Shown piece by piece: positions 33,619 to 43,899 of a stretch of 64,000 nt of DNA. The notes beneath the pieces are model-generated. The model had not been told where the DNA came from and did no database searches. It worked only from the letters and a program-made list of their open reading frames with translations. Origin of the DNA: Melieria omissa (Eukaryota > Arthropoda > Insecta > Diptera > Ulidiidae); contig OZ020269.1 in the NCBI GenBank assembly GCA_963971225.1, positions 12,362,701 to 12,426,700 of the forward strand. The letters run 5' to 3'. The translations under genes were made by a program, and so were the position numbers. Position 1 is the stretch's first letter; each line of letters begins with the position of its first letter.

Positions 33619-34755
33619 CACATATAATAACACATGCGCCATTTCTTGCCCCCTCTGGATGGATGACAAGATGACTGTGTTGTCGAGTCTAAACCAGATC
33701 AATGCGTCATAAACGCAGTGATGGCCAGCGAGCATAGCGCAGTTCAAAGTCAAACTGCCTTAAGAAAGACGATAGGAAAGCTTTCAGAAGTTGACAAAGT
33801 TTTCCCATTGGCTTTGCATACTTTTAGCATGATTTGAATTTGTAGCGCTGGTCTCACGCTTTACATAGCTTTACCAATCTGTATCGTATATGAAAATTTA
33901 ACTTATATCGTATATCGTTACGAAGAAAATTGTAATGTATAAATAATGCTCGTTTTTAGTGTAACTATAAGTATTCGTTTGGTTCTTATTATTATTTTTA
34001 TTACTTTTGACTTGCCAAATTTTTAAGTATGCGTTTCAAAGCAACGATAATCGTTTGTGCTACAGGAAAGCCTCAAAAAATAATTATATGTGTACGTAAA
34101 AGCCATGATTCAAAAAATATATATATATATTTTAGTAAGCAAATATATAAAAAATAAAATAAATATTTTCAATAAAAAAGTTGTTTGTGGTGGAAAAAGT
34201 ACATTTTCCCCTAAAAGAAATTTACATAGTGCGATCCAAAGTAAAAATGTAACTAAGAACTTTTGAAATGTACTTTAGTATTTAGTACTTTAGGCACATC
34301 TTTTTCCGATTTCTAGTTAAAATTTTATGACAGTTGGTTCACTGGAAGCAGAGTTATTGCGACTGGAGTGTCGGTACGTTTGTGTCATGGATACAAAAAT
34401 TAGCATTGGTCAAAGTCAACATTGAACACTCATTTCACCTGCTTTTGGACCGTACAAATCGGTGTATTGAGTCCATAGGGAACTAGCTAGGTAGAGTACA
34501 GAAAGTGTTTTTAAGATATGCACTTCGATCTTTGAGATTTGTTGACCCTGTTCCGTCGTACTACTCTATGTGCTCTTTTATTGCATATCAAATCCCTCGA
34601 AGACAGGAGGAAGATTCTCTGTATGACCTTTGTATTTGATTTAGTTACTGGTGGTATTGACTGTTGCTTCATAGAATCAATTTTCATGTCCCTGCCAAAC
34701 AAATTACTTTAAATAATTTGTACTAATCCGTTATTAGTCTGTAAGCTACTTAATG
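33619..34755 (+). other. 3' flank of Myd88 copy B, with poly(A) signals near 34153-34176
   Basis: This is AT-rich DNA with AATAAA matches near 34153 and 34171, preceded by a TATATA run. Those are plausible ends of a roughly 550-nt 3' untranslated region. Nothing else is supported up to 34755. Confidence 0.45.
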
Positions 34756-34757
34756 TA

Positions 34758-35329
34758 TAGGGTGTTTTTTTTAGAGGTTTGTTTTTCGAATAGAGATAAA
34801 ACTGGCATTTTGTGGTCAAATCTGGCAACTCTAATGTCATTTATGTTCAGTTTGGTTTGCCATTTCATCATGAACAGGTTGACAAAAGAACAACGCTTGC
34901 AAGTCGTGCAAATTTATTTCGAAAATAATGGTTCAGTTCGCGAAGTTTACCGCAAGCTCCGTCCATTTTGGTCGACATAATCGTCCATCAGAGCAATTAA
35001 TTCGGTTAACCATGGGTCGTTTTCGCACTACGTTTACTCTATGTGATAATACGCAGAGACGAGACGTCGTAGAGCAAAATGTTGAAGAGGACCCGAATGA
35101 ATCGATTCGCCACCGTGCACAGCAATTGGAGCTTTGTCCCTCAACTGAAAATTGGACCTGTAGAATTGGCTTTATTCGAGCCAGCCGCGGCGGCCACATG
35201 CCCGAAATCATATTTAAACATTAATGGCATAAAATTATCCTTCCAATAAAGCCAAATTGATGGACATTAAAACGATTTTCTTGTGTTTTATTTCAATTCG
35301 AAATTCTATACCTCTAAAAAAACACCCTA
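34758..35329 (+). mobile_element. deletion derivative of a Tc1/mariner-superfamily element, 572 bp
   Basis: Inverted ends TAGGGTGTTTTTTTTAGAGGT-like on the left and its near-inverse on the right are flanked by TA. The plus strand starts a transposase at 34871 (MNRLTKEQRLQVVQIYF) and continues through VEEDPNESI and RAQQLELCPST. It then jumps directly to ENWTCR and FIRASRGGHMPEIIFKH and stops. In full-length relatives those two parts bracket the whole catalytic region, so this copy has lost all three catalytic residues. It also has a frameshift near 34975. The degenerate copy at 2750-3560 belongs to the same family. Confidence 0.85.
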
Positions 35330-35399
35330 TACAATAGACTTAAATAAATGAATAGATTAAGTGTTCAGTGGCCGCCTTTAGGCCATCATTTAGGTCATG

Positions 35400-36110
35400 T
35401 GGCCCACTGTGTTACCACGTGAAGGGTTGCTCCGTCTATATTAATATTGCTCGACGATGAAAGCCACCTGGTAGTTTTGGCAAATTCATCGATACGGCCT
35501 GGGCATCTTCTCTAGATCCGCTAGACAACTAAAGAAGTGTTGTGCTAAGAATCGGAGGCGAGTTCTCGCAAGCGCCGGGCAATCGTAGAGGAGTTGTACA
35601 ACAGTTTCATTATAAATCAGACCAAATCTTTTGTTGTGTTGGCGAATAAGGCAGAGTCCAGTTATGAATCCCACACCAATCCCTATAGAGGGTTTGTTTA
35701 GTATGATCAATTTCCAGATCTGACTTCCTGTATTGCAGGGAACTATTTTTAATTGAATCAGTTTCACCCATGTATATATCTGTGGCATTTTGACAAAACA
35801 ACTTATGTCGAAATAGCTCAAATTTCCAGTTTTTTAATCATAAAGAAACAATTTCAAGATGCTTCTTTTGGTGTAATCGGTTTGTTTCTATGACATTTAG
35901 TTACAGAGATATGACGTGTATAATTTCATAATTTTCTCGAGTGTTGTATGAGATTTGCTCTACACCTTATAAGTATTTTCGCTCTCCTGAACATTTTGAA
36001 AATTAGACTTAGGTTGTTTTGTCAAAATGCCACATATCTGTAGTACTTCTATATTGGCAGCAACCTATCTTCACAATAAGTTTTCATTCAGAAACCAAAG
36101 GGAGACAAGT
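35400..36110 (-). mobile_element. LINE 3'-part remnant, left arm of an inverted pair
   Basis: The minus strand encodes a LINE C-terminal stretch (FITGLCLIRQHNK, then LLYDCPALARTRLRFL), matching the TGHC...C..CPAL pattern that ends RNase H-bearing LINE proteins. The sequence is nearly identical, in opposite orientation, to 39862-40235. A 252-bp MITE interrupts it. Confidence 0.75.
35782..36033. mobile_element. MITE, 252 bp, inserted in the LINE remnant
   Basis: Inverted ends GTGGCATTTTGACAAAACAAC are flanked by ATATCT on both sides. The matching place in the inverted copy near 39920 has no insert, which confirms the boundaries. No coding capacity. Confidence 0.85.
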
Positions 36111-36155
36111 GATGAGACAGAAAACACGAAATTTTGTGAATGTGTTTCTATACGT

Positions 36156-37755
36156 TTCTATACTATGCAAATCCAGACAAGACGGACTTAGTTCTTTTTA
36201 CAACAAAGTACAAGATCCCAACCTGGCATCCCCCCAAACTGAACAACACTACACTCACTCCCAAAACATCTGCAAAGTACCTAGGAGTCATTTTGGATAG
36301 TAAACTGTCGTGGAGGTTGAATGTGGAAGACAGGAAAAGGAAAGCCCTAAACGCCTTATACGCTTGCAGAAAAACGCTCGGTAAGACTTGGGGCTTATCC
36401 CCCCGTCTCACACATTGGATTTACACTGCAGTCATCAGACCCATTTTGCTCTACGGGATCTTGGTATGGTGGACCGCGGTTGATAAAAAGACCTATGCTA
36501 AAATACTCGAGACTGTACAGAGAGCCGCTGGGTTGTGTATAACAGGCGCAATGCGCACCACTCCAACAGCGGCACTGGACAAAATCTTGGGATTCTATCC
36601 AATTAATCTGACAGCAAAAAGCGCCGCTAAGAAGGCCGCGCTGAGACTAAAGGTAACTGGACAACTCACGCTACGACCCTACGGTCATAGTAGGATACAC
36701 GCAGGGGTAGGCGACAGCTCAGACTACGCTATACCTCAAGCCAATTTTGACTTCAAACCCAACGTGGTCATAGAACCAGATGGATGGCGACAGGGGCTTG
36801 AACCCAGCCGTCAATCCTACAACCTTTTCACGGACGGATCTAAGATGTCAGAGGGTGTGGGATCTGCAGTTTTCTGTTCGGAGCTTGATCTACAACAGTC
36901 TTTCCGGCTCCCGGATTACTGCAGCATTTTCCAAGCAGAGGTATTCGCTGCCACAAGAGCGGCGCAACTAGCAATGGAGCGCACTCCTCTGAACTCTCGA
37001 ATTAACATCTATATTGACAGTCAAGCAGCCATAAAAGCGGCAGCTGGGGTAATGTCAAACTCGACATGCGTACGGAACTGCAGAGCTAAATTAAATGAAC
37101 TCTGCAGCAACAGAGTAGTTACTATTTATTGGGTACCGGGGCACAAAGGAGTTGAGGGAAATGAGAAGGTTGATGCGCTCGCCAAAGCCGGGGCACGGCT
37201 GCCTGCGGTTAGTGTGCCAGACATCCATCCACCCCTCTCCACGCTCAAGATGGAAATTGAAAAGAAAATGATTCGTGAGGCGGCGTCCATGTGGGAGGGA
37301 TCTACATCTCACAGGACAGCAAAAATCATGCTTCGCGCGTATAATGACAAAAACACAGAGTTTGTACTATCACTCCAAAGAGAGGACTGCAAACTACTAG
37401 TTGGGGTACTCACGGGACATTGTCTCACCCCGTCTCACGCTGCCAAACTTGGCTTGGCACCAAGTGATGCATGTACAAGATGTAGTGAAGACAATGCAAA
37501 AGGCACCCTGGAGCACTTGCTATGCCACTGTCCCGCTCTCTACAGATCACGGGTTAGCTGCCTCGGATCCGCGTCGTTCCCTTCACTGGAAAGAATTGCA
37601 GAGCATAAAAGCGGCGACTTACTTAGATTTGCCAAAACGTTCTTGAAAAACTACTTATAGGTCTGGGACTCCAGTATCTTTTGGTACCACTATGGACCAT
37701 TACTTGGTCTATGTGAGACCCCTTCGTGGGTCGGCCAGCCTAACCTAACCTAACC
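36156..37755 (+). mobile_element. 5'-truncated I-like LINE with intact RT-end and RNase H frame
   Basis: The 10-bp duplication TTCTATACGT lies at 36146-36155 and 37756-37765. One open frame ending at 37660 (about 500 codons) holds the reverse-transcriptase thumb end (SAKYLGVILDSKLSW). It then has an RNase H domain (NLFTDGSK, FQAEVFA, YIDSQAAIKA, VPGHKGVEGNEKVDALAK) and a C-terminal Cys/His motif (TGHC, CTRC, HLLCHCPAL). The copy starts inside the RT domain, as expected for target-primed insertion. The 3' end is a short untranslated segment followed by (CCTAA)n. The intact frame suggests a recent insertion. Without the RT catalytic core it cannot move on its own. Confidence 0.92.
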
Positions 37756-37800
37756 TTCTATACGTGTATACATGAGCACTTCTACACATGAACAATTGCC

Positions 37801-39861
37801 AAACTGCTCCAGGGGCGGTTGAAGGTAGGCCGGTAGGTAGGTTGAAGGTAGGCCGAAACGAAAAAATGTTTACAAATTGAAAGTTTAACTTATTTTGAAG
37901 AAATTCTGTCTTGTTTTCGTAAAACAAAGTACCTGCAACAAGTATTAAAAGACAGTTTGGAATAAAACTAAATATTGCATTGCTTTGGTTTTTATTATTT
38001 AAGAAAACATTGAAGAAACTTATTGATGTGCAAACAATATTAATTTTGTAAACTTATTTCTTACGTATACAGATTTTATGTCTTCACATTTTTTGCTCTC
38101 ATGAAATAACTGAGTATTTATATAAACATTTATAATAGATTTTATTAGCTGTGCCTTGTGGTCGTTAAAAAAGTCTGTGTCGTTTAAGAAATTGTCAAAA
38201 TGTATGTGGCCGTCTATACACTTATTTGAAAATACAGCTCCAAGGCATGGTAAAATTTTGGTAATTAAGAACTGATCTCGAGCCCTTAGTACAAGCCGAA
38301 ATTGCATCCAACGCTTGTTGCGTGAACCCCGGGGAACCGTCCACATTTGTATACCACTTTCTTAAAGTGGAAGAACTGGGGAGTATAGCTTTCCACGTTT
38401 CTCGAACGTAGTTGTACGCTTTTGGTGAATAAGAATGTAAGGTCAGCGCAAAACTTCTAATTTGCTTTTCGTACACTTTCAACCCCTTCAACTTTCTTGC
38501 AATCGTCAATTTAATTGTTTCAGGTAAAAGATCCTAGGTAGCAGGAATTCAGGCTTCAATCAATCGATAACCTAAATCTGAATATCCTAATTTGATGCGA
38601 AGAGCTTCGCAATTGATTCAATATTGCACTATAAAGGAATTTCCTGGTCTCTATTCCATAATATATGACCCAACTTATATAGAATCAGATGCAAGAACCC
38701 CGCGCCAAATATACTTAAAAACACTATTACTAATACTATTTTTAATACAAATTACTAATACTATATTGCTATTAATATTCCTAATACTATTTACTAAATA
38801 TTATTTAATTCGAATTTACGAGCATTTCTCCCGCGTCGGCGTCAATCAGTGTTTTCCCCGCAAATGAGAAATGAGCTCCTCCATGCTCGTGACCCGCTTT
38901 TTTAAGTAATTTCTTTAGTCTCGCAGCTGTTTTATGGTCTTTGTTTTTTTTGCAAAAGTCGATTTTATAAATTTGAGCATGCGGCTGGCGCGTTTCGGTG
39001 TGGCGAAGTCAGGTGTGCGAATTTCTGAAATGTATTTCGGTTCTGCGAATTTTCTTCTGGTCGATCCATCGTCTGTAGGACTGGCGCGTTTGGGTGTGGT
39101 TGCCCGGTTGGATGTGTTGTGATGTGGTGTTGTTGAACAGCTGCGTTTTGCTGCGCTTGAAGTACAGGTCTGGTCTGCCACTGAAGCAAAACATCACATG
39201 AGAATAAGGTTATTACTTATGTACAATAATGCATGTACGAGTATGCTTACCCAAATCATGCTCCCTGTCGACCAACCTACTCTTCTCTGCTTTTATTACA
39301 CTGACATTACAAAGTCCGGGGAGTTTTAAAGACGGGATCGCGTCAGGTTTTAGATACCGTCTATTTGTTAAGTCTTGGTAGGCTTCATAAGAGAAGTGAC
39401 TTGAGCAGAGGTAAATTTTGTCGCTGCTATCTACAGCGCCTAAGCCGCACGCATTCATCCATTCTGTGCGCAAATTTGCGTTTTTCGGAAATCTAGGGAA
39501 AATAAATCCATGTTTACATATATCTTTTTACATATCACTTGCTTACTTACATGTGCAAAATGCGATCTGCGCTTTTTGCTTTTCGGCAAACACAACAGCT
39601 TCTCACCATTTTTTCACAGCGAACTTTTTGACACTTTTGACATTTGTCAAACATTCGTTTATACGCTTTCTCGCTCATATTGCACTATAACAGCTGTTAG
39701 CTGTACTGTGATGTTGGCGAATGTACCTTGACATATGTCAAAAGTGTCAAAAAGTCCGGTGTGTTTAGGCGGGAAAAAAATTTACTGGAAAAAAATAAAA
39801 TTTTTGTCGAAATTAACTGAAAATCCTACCTTTTTCTTCAACCGCCCCTGGAGCAGTTGAT
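37801..39861 (-). mobile_element. P-like DNA transposon, internally deleted, 2.06 kb
   Basis: Inverted ends AACTGCTCCAGGGGCGGTTG lie at 37801 and, inverted, at about 39842-39861; they continue with AAGG/AAGA. The minus strand carries a P-like transposase beginning with a THAP domain. No 8-bp flanking duplication is evident, because the left flank is now a LINE end. The catalytic C-terminal part of the transposase is missing near the right end of the gene (about 37850-38220). An AT-rich stretch at about 38540-38870 interrupts the middle. Confidence 0.8.
38222..39609 (-). pseudogene. P-like transposase with THAP zinc finger, broken
   Basis: Three exons can be read. Exon 1 is 39609-39551 (ATG, then CCVC and the start of the C2CH finger). 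Exon 2 is 39492-39251 (FPKNANLRTEW, LCSSHF, AIPSLKLP), and with exon 1 it gives the full THAP C2CH pattern, including the conserved W, F and P. Exon 3 runs from 39180, with basic and coiled stretches (FATPKRASRMLKFIKSTF) to a premature TAA at 38915-38917, after which coil-like sequence (YLKKRVTSMEELISHL) continues in frame. Both introns are GT-AG and keep frame (phases 2 and 1). Further on, 38509-38222 encodes RSFALTLHSYSPKAYNYVR and GFTQQALDAIS, a segment typical of P and THAP9 transposases. The RNase H-like catalytic core is absent. P transposases bind DNA through THAP and cut near the ends. Confidence 0.78.
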
Positions 39862-40235
39862 TTCTGAATGAAAACTTATTGTGAAGATAGGTTGCTTCCA
39901 ATATAGAAGAACTAAAAATATATATGGGTGAAACTGATTCAATTAAAAATAGTTCCCTGCAATACAGGAAGTCAGATCTGGAAATTGATCATACTAAACA
40001 AACCCTCTAAAATCCCCAGCTTTGGGAATCATAACTGAACTCTGCCTTATTCGCCAAAAGCCAAAAGATTTGGTCCGATTTATAATGAAACTGTTGTACA
40101 ACTGCTCTACGATTGCCCGGCGCTTGCGAGAACTCGCCTCCGATTCTTAGCACAGCACTTCCTTAGTTATCTAGCGGACCTAGAGAAGATGCCCAGGTCG
40201 TATTGATGAATTTACCAAGTTTCAGTCAAATGAGG
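39862..40235 (+). mobile_element. LINE 3'-part remnant, right arm of the inverted pair
   Basis: The sequence TTTCTGAATGAAAACTTATT and everything after it match, in inverted orientation, the LINE remnant at 35486-36090. The end is CTACGATTGCCCGGCGCTTG (CPAL region). Compared with the left arm it lacks the 252-bp MITE and carries a small sequence replacement near 40010. Confidence 0.75.
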
Positions 40236-43200
40236 TCTCTGCTTTTCCATTGCCTACTGAGACCAAAGTAGCAACTGTAGACAGGAGTTGTCTTTAGTTT
40301 AGCCTTCAAGCTGACATCACTTTCGGTGTTAAAATGCATAACTTCTCAACTTTTACTATAGTCATCACCTGGAACCCTACAAGCTGTGCGTTCCACATTA
40401 TTGTCAGCATTTCCTTTGCTTTGCTCGCATTTAGATTCAAACCCTTTTTCTCACATTTCCTGTTTGATAACATTTTGCTTGATGCCATTTCCATATCGCT
40501 TTTGCCAAATAAAAATCATGCAATATTTTTTTTGTAATTTTTTTGCATTTTATTATTTTCATCATAAATAACTTTGTTGTTGTTTTACTTTGTAATTATG
40601 TATTTTTCACTGACTCTCAGCATCAGCATTTCCACCAATGTTTCAATCATCAACTGCCGCTTCAACTCTGCGCGCTTCATTATCATCATCATCATCAGCA
40701 TTATCATCATCATCATTACCATTATCATCATTATCATCATTATTATTATTATTATTACTATTTTTTCTATCAATTTGTTTTACTTGTTGTTACTGTTTTT
40801 GCTTTTGTTGCATTTTTTTCGTTTGCCGGTTTTTTTTTTAATGTGGTTGTTGTTGTTAGCTTTCGGTTTATATGGTATTTCTGTATGTGTGTATGTTTGT
40901 GTGAGTGCGTGTAATTCAATGTTATTTAGTCAATTTTCTTATTTTATTATATTTGTTTTGTTCTTTTTGCGTGCTGCTTCTGTCCATTTTTTTGCCCCCT
41001 ATTTACTTATTTGTTTTCTGTTTTCCATTTTAATAATTGTTGCTGTTTGCTGCTGTGTTCGCTGTTGTTTGTTTGTTGTTATTCTTTTTCTTGTTTTTAT
41101 TGTTATTGTAAGGGTTGTCTTGTTGTTGTTGTTGTTATTACTATTTAATAATAATAATATGCACGTACACTTCATGTGCTTCGGTTTTGCTTGCAATTTC
41201 CTAACCGCTGCGCTGACACTGCTGACTGAATCTTTGCGCTCATCTTGGCGCCGGTGTTTTCTCAATGTTTTCATCATTTTGTTATTTTTAATTGAAATCA
41301 ATACATTAATAATAATAATAATACTTATGCTAAATTAATATTTCCACCCGTGCTTCACACTATTGGCGCATTTTTGCCGCCTCATTTTACTGTTTCATAA
41401 ATGTTTTGTTTCTGTTTTTCTTTCAGTTTTATCATTTACTCACTTGTTTGCTTTATTGGTATTAATTTATTTTTATTTTTTTTATTACATTTGTGTGTGT
41501 GTGTGTTTTTTGGTTGGTTTTAGTTTTCCTTTGTTTTTATGAAGTAACAAAATTAATAAAAACAATTTAATTGATCAAAAATTTTTTTTTATAATTACAA
41601 TAGTAAACTAGTTTTTATTATTATTATTTTTCAATTTTTTTATTTTTTCACTTATTCTTCGACCTCATTGTTGTTCTTTATTTTTCAATTTTCTGCATTT
41701 ATTTAATTAGTTTTATTCTTCACTTTTCAACTAATGCTACTTTTTTCACTTTGCTTTGTTCATTTATTCATGTATGCATGTTTGTCTGGCTGTGTGTGTG
41801 TGTGTGTGTGTGTTGTGTTTCTTTTATCATTTTGTGATGATAATAAAAATGATTTCAATTTATTCTGCCTTTTAAACGCTAATTAAATTTCTTCAACAGT
41901 TTTTTTTCACTTGATTTTGTTTTTGTTTTTTTCAATTATCTCATTTTTTTCTGCTGCTTTTCAATTAAATTTTTTTGTTTGCTCTAATTTATAAATATTC
42001 TCATTTTATGTTGTTGTTGTTGCTTTTAATATATTTAAATTTTTACGTTCAACTGATTGCATTTACACCGCGAGAAATGAATGAGTGGATGCAGCTCCAC
42101 AGCTCCGCTCACTTGGGGCCTCAGTATTTCTCTATGGGTTCTCCTAACTTAAACGCTACTGTTAAATTTTTTTTTGTTTTGCTTATTAATTGTGACAGTG
42201 AGTGAGTGTGGGTTTTTTGTTTTTGTATTGGTTGTGAAAGTGTGTGAAGAGCCGTGACTGTTTGGTGGCTTTGAAAAAGGGGCGGGGAAAACATTTGGTT
42301 TTTGTTTCTCTTCTACAGCATCTTTACCCTACACTCAAATGAAACGTAATGCTGTGACAGACAAGTGGGCGTGGCATTTGTGGAAAAATTCGTACACGTA
42401 CTAGGTATGTACGTCCATGGGTCTATCTGTCTGTTTCTATTTCTGTCTGTCTGTCAATTCGTTCGGCCATTTGTGCTTTGCATCCATGTGGCCTGTCTTG
42501 CAGTCAATTTAACCAACAGTCAATTCAAGTGGAATAACATAAAAAAATCAATGTGCAAATTCTACTTGTCGTTGTTGTTGTTGGTTTTGTTGTTGTTTAG
42601 GTTGTAGATTAGTGTAGGATAAAAATGCTTACGTAGCACCGTACTTAACTTGCATTCATTATTTCACTTATTCATTTATGTACTATTCAATTATTTATCT
42701 ATGTATTCTTCTATATTATTGTATTTTTCATAATTTATCTTTCTTTGCTGCGTTCAACGTTTCGTCTTCTTGTTCTTACGTTCTCATTTAAAATCGTTAC
42801 ATTTTGAGTGAGTTGTTAGTTGTCTGCTTCGCTTGAATTTTGCTTTAGTTTGCCAAAAAGTTGAGAATTTCATTTGTTTTACATAGTTTTGGTAAGTTTT
42901 GTTTCTGTTTTCTGTTTGCTGAAAACGTTCAGTATTCACAAATTTTTTTTTATATAGGATTCTCGTGTCGATTCTTTACATTTACTTGAACTTTGTGAAA
43001 GATTCAAATGATCTCAATGTGGCGACTGAATGGCATCGTTCATTTTGAATGTGATGAAGAATTTTGTTTCCTAAATAGTAAACAAATATGGATAGTAAAA
43101 ACGTCTTCTATTTAAAACAGTAAATTATATAATAAGAAAAAAATAATAGAAAAAATAATAAAAATATAAAAATAAATGAACAGTTGAAATTAGATGAAGA

Positions 43201-43269
43201 ATCTAAATCAAAGGTATTTAATATGTAAATTTCGAAAAAAACACAACAAAGAAACTAACTTAACTTAGG
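40236..43269. other. simple-sequence-rich intergenic DNA
   Basis: The plus strand is T-rich, with ATC/ATT repeats (about 40681-40760), TTG runs, (GT)n near 41490-41510 and 41792-41813, and poly-T tracts. Long open frames here (for example 254 codons at 40574-41338) are poly-Ile/Leu/Val artefacts. It could be the far 3' region of the minus-strand Drep2-like gene or plain intergenic DNA. No evidence decides between these. Confidence 0.55.
40681..40760. repeat. (ATC)n/(ATT)n microsatellite
   Basis: A nearly pure run of ATC and then ATT trinucleotides. Confidence 0.9.
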
Positions 43270-43890
43270 CTTTAAGTTAAAAAAAGGGAAGGGTAGGTGT
43301 GACTGGTTGGCCCAATAGGCCTCACACAGCCTTTGTTGGGTCCCTAACGATACCACATGGAGTTCCTTAGAGATTAAAAGTTAAGAAAGCATTGATCACT
43401 TAGGATGCCTGTGTGTTTCGGATGCCTGCGAAGTTGAGCGTAAAAAGTCTTTTAATAATTTAAGTCAAATTGAGTTGACAAATAATTCAATGAATTGCTT
43501 ACGAGATTCGTTCTCTTGTTGTTGCAAAATCACTGCAGAGACACTCAGCGGCTTAAGCACAAAGGTTGGGCATCACCAAGTCGCATGAATGCAGAAAATG
43601 CCAAGAAAATGGTGTCAGGGAAACCTTGGAGCACAATCTTTGTTTCTCTCCGACTATCTCAACACTAATAATAATCTCAACACTCACTTAGAGTAAGACG
43701 CATCTCTTGGTTAGATGAGATCACCAATCATGGCATTAAGTCACTGCTGCACTTTGCTAGGAACAGTGACATTCTCACCAACCACTGTAATTTCGGCCAA
43801 CAACATTAAAGAACTCTAACTGATGCCGCTTGGGATCCAACAGAGTCTATACATTGCCGACCTGGTCGGCCAACTTATCTAACTAAACCT
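43270..43890 (+). mobile_element. degenerate LINE C-terminal/3' remnant
   Basis: Starting near 43500, the plus strand gives GHC-like, HECRKCQENG and TLEHNLCFSPT stretches in shifting frames, ending in DLVGQLI near a CCGACCTGGTCGGCC...TAACT end. This is the TGHC...C..C...H...C pattern of LINE C-termini. At 43276-43360 lies a piece resembling the 3' end of the LINE at 36156-37755 (GTCGGCC/GTTGGCC and CCTCACAC elements), possibly a second fragment in the opposite orientation. Confidence 0.5.
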
Positions 43891-43899
43891 TGAGTGAAC

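Noticed and set aside
40574..41338. 254-codon open frame
   Set aside because: It is almost entirely Ile/Leu/Val/Phe/Cys encoded by ATC/ATT and TTG repeats; no domain or codon bias of a real gene.
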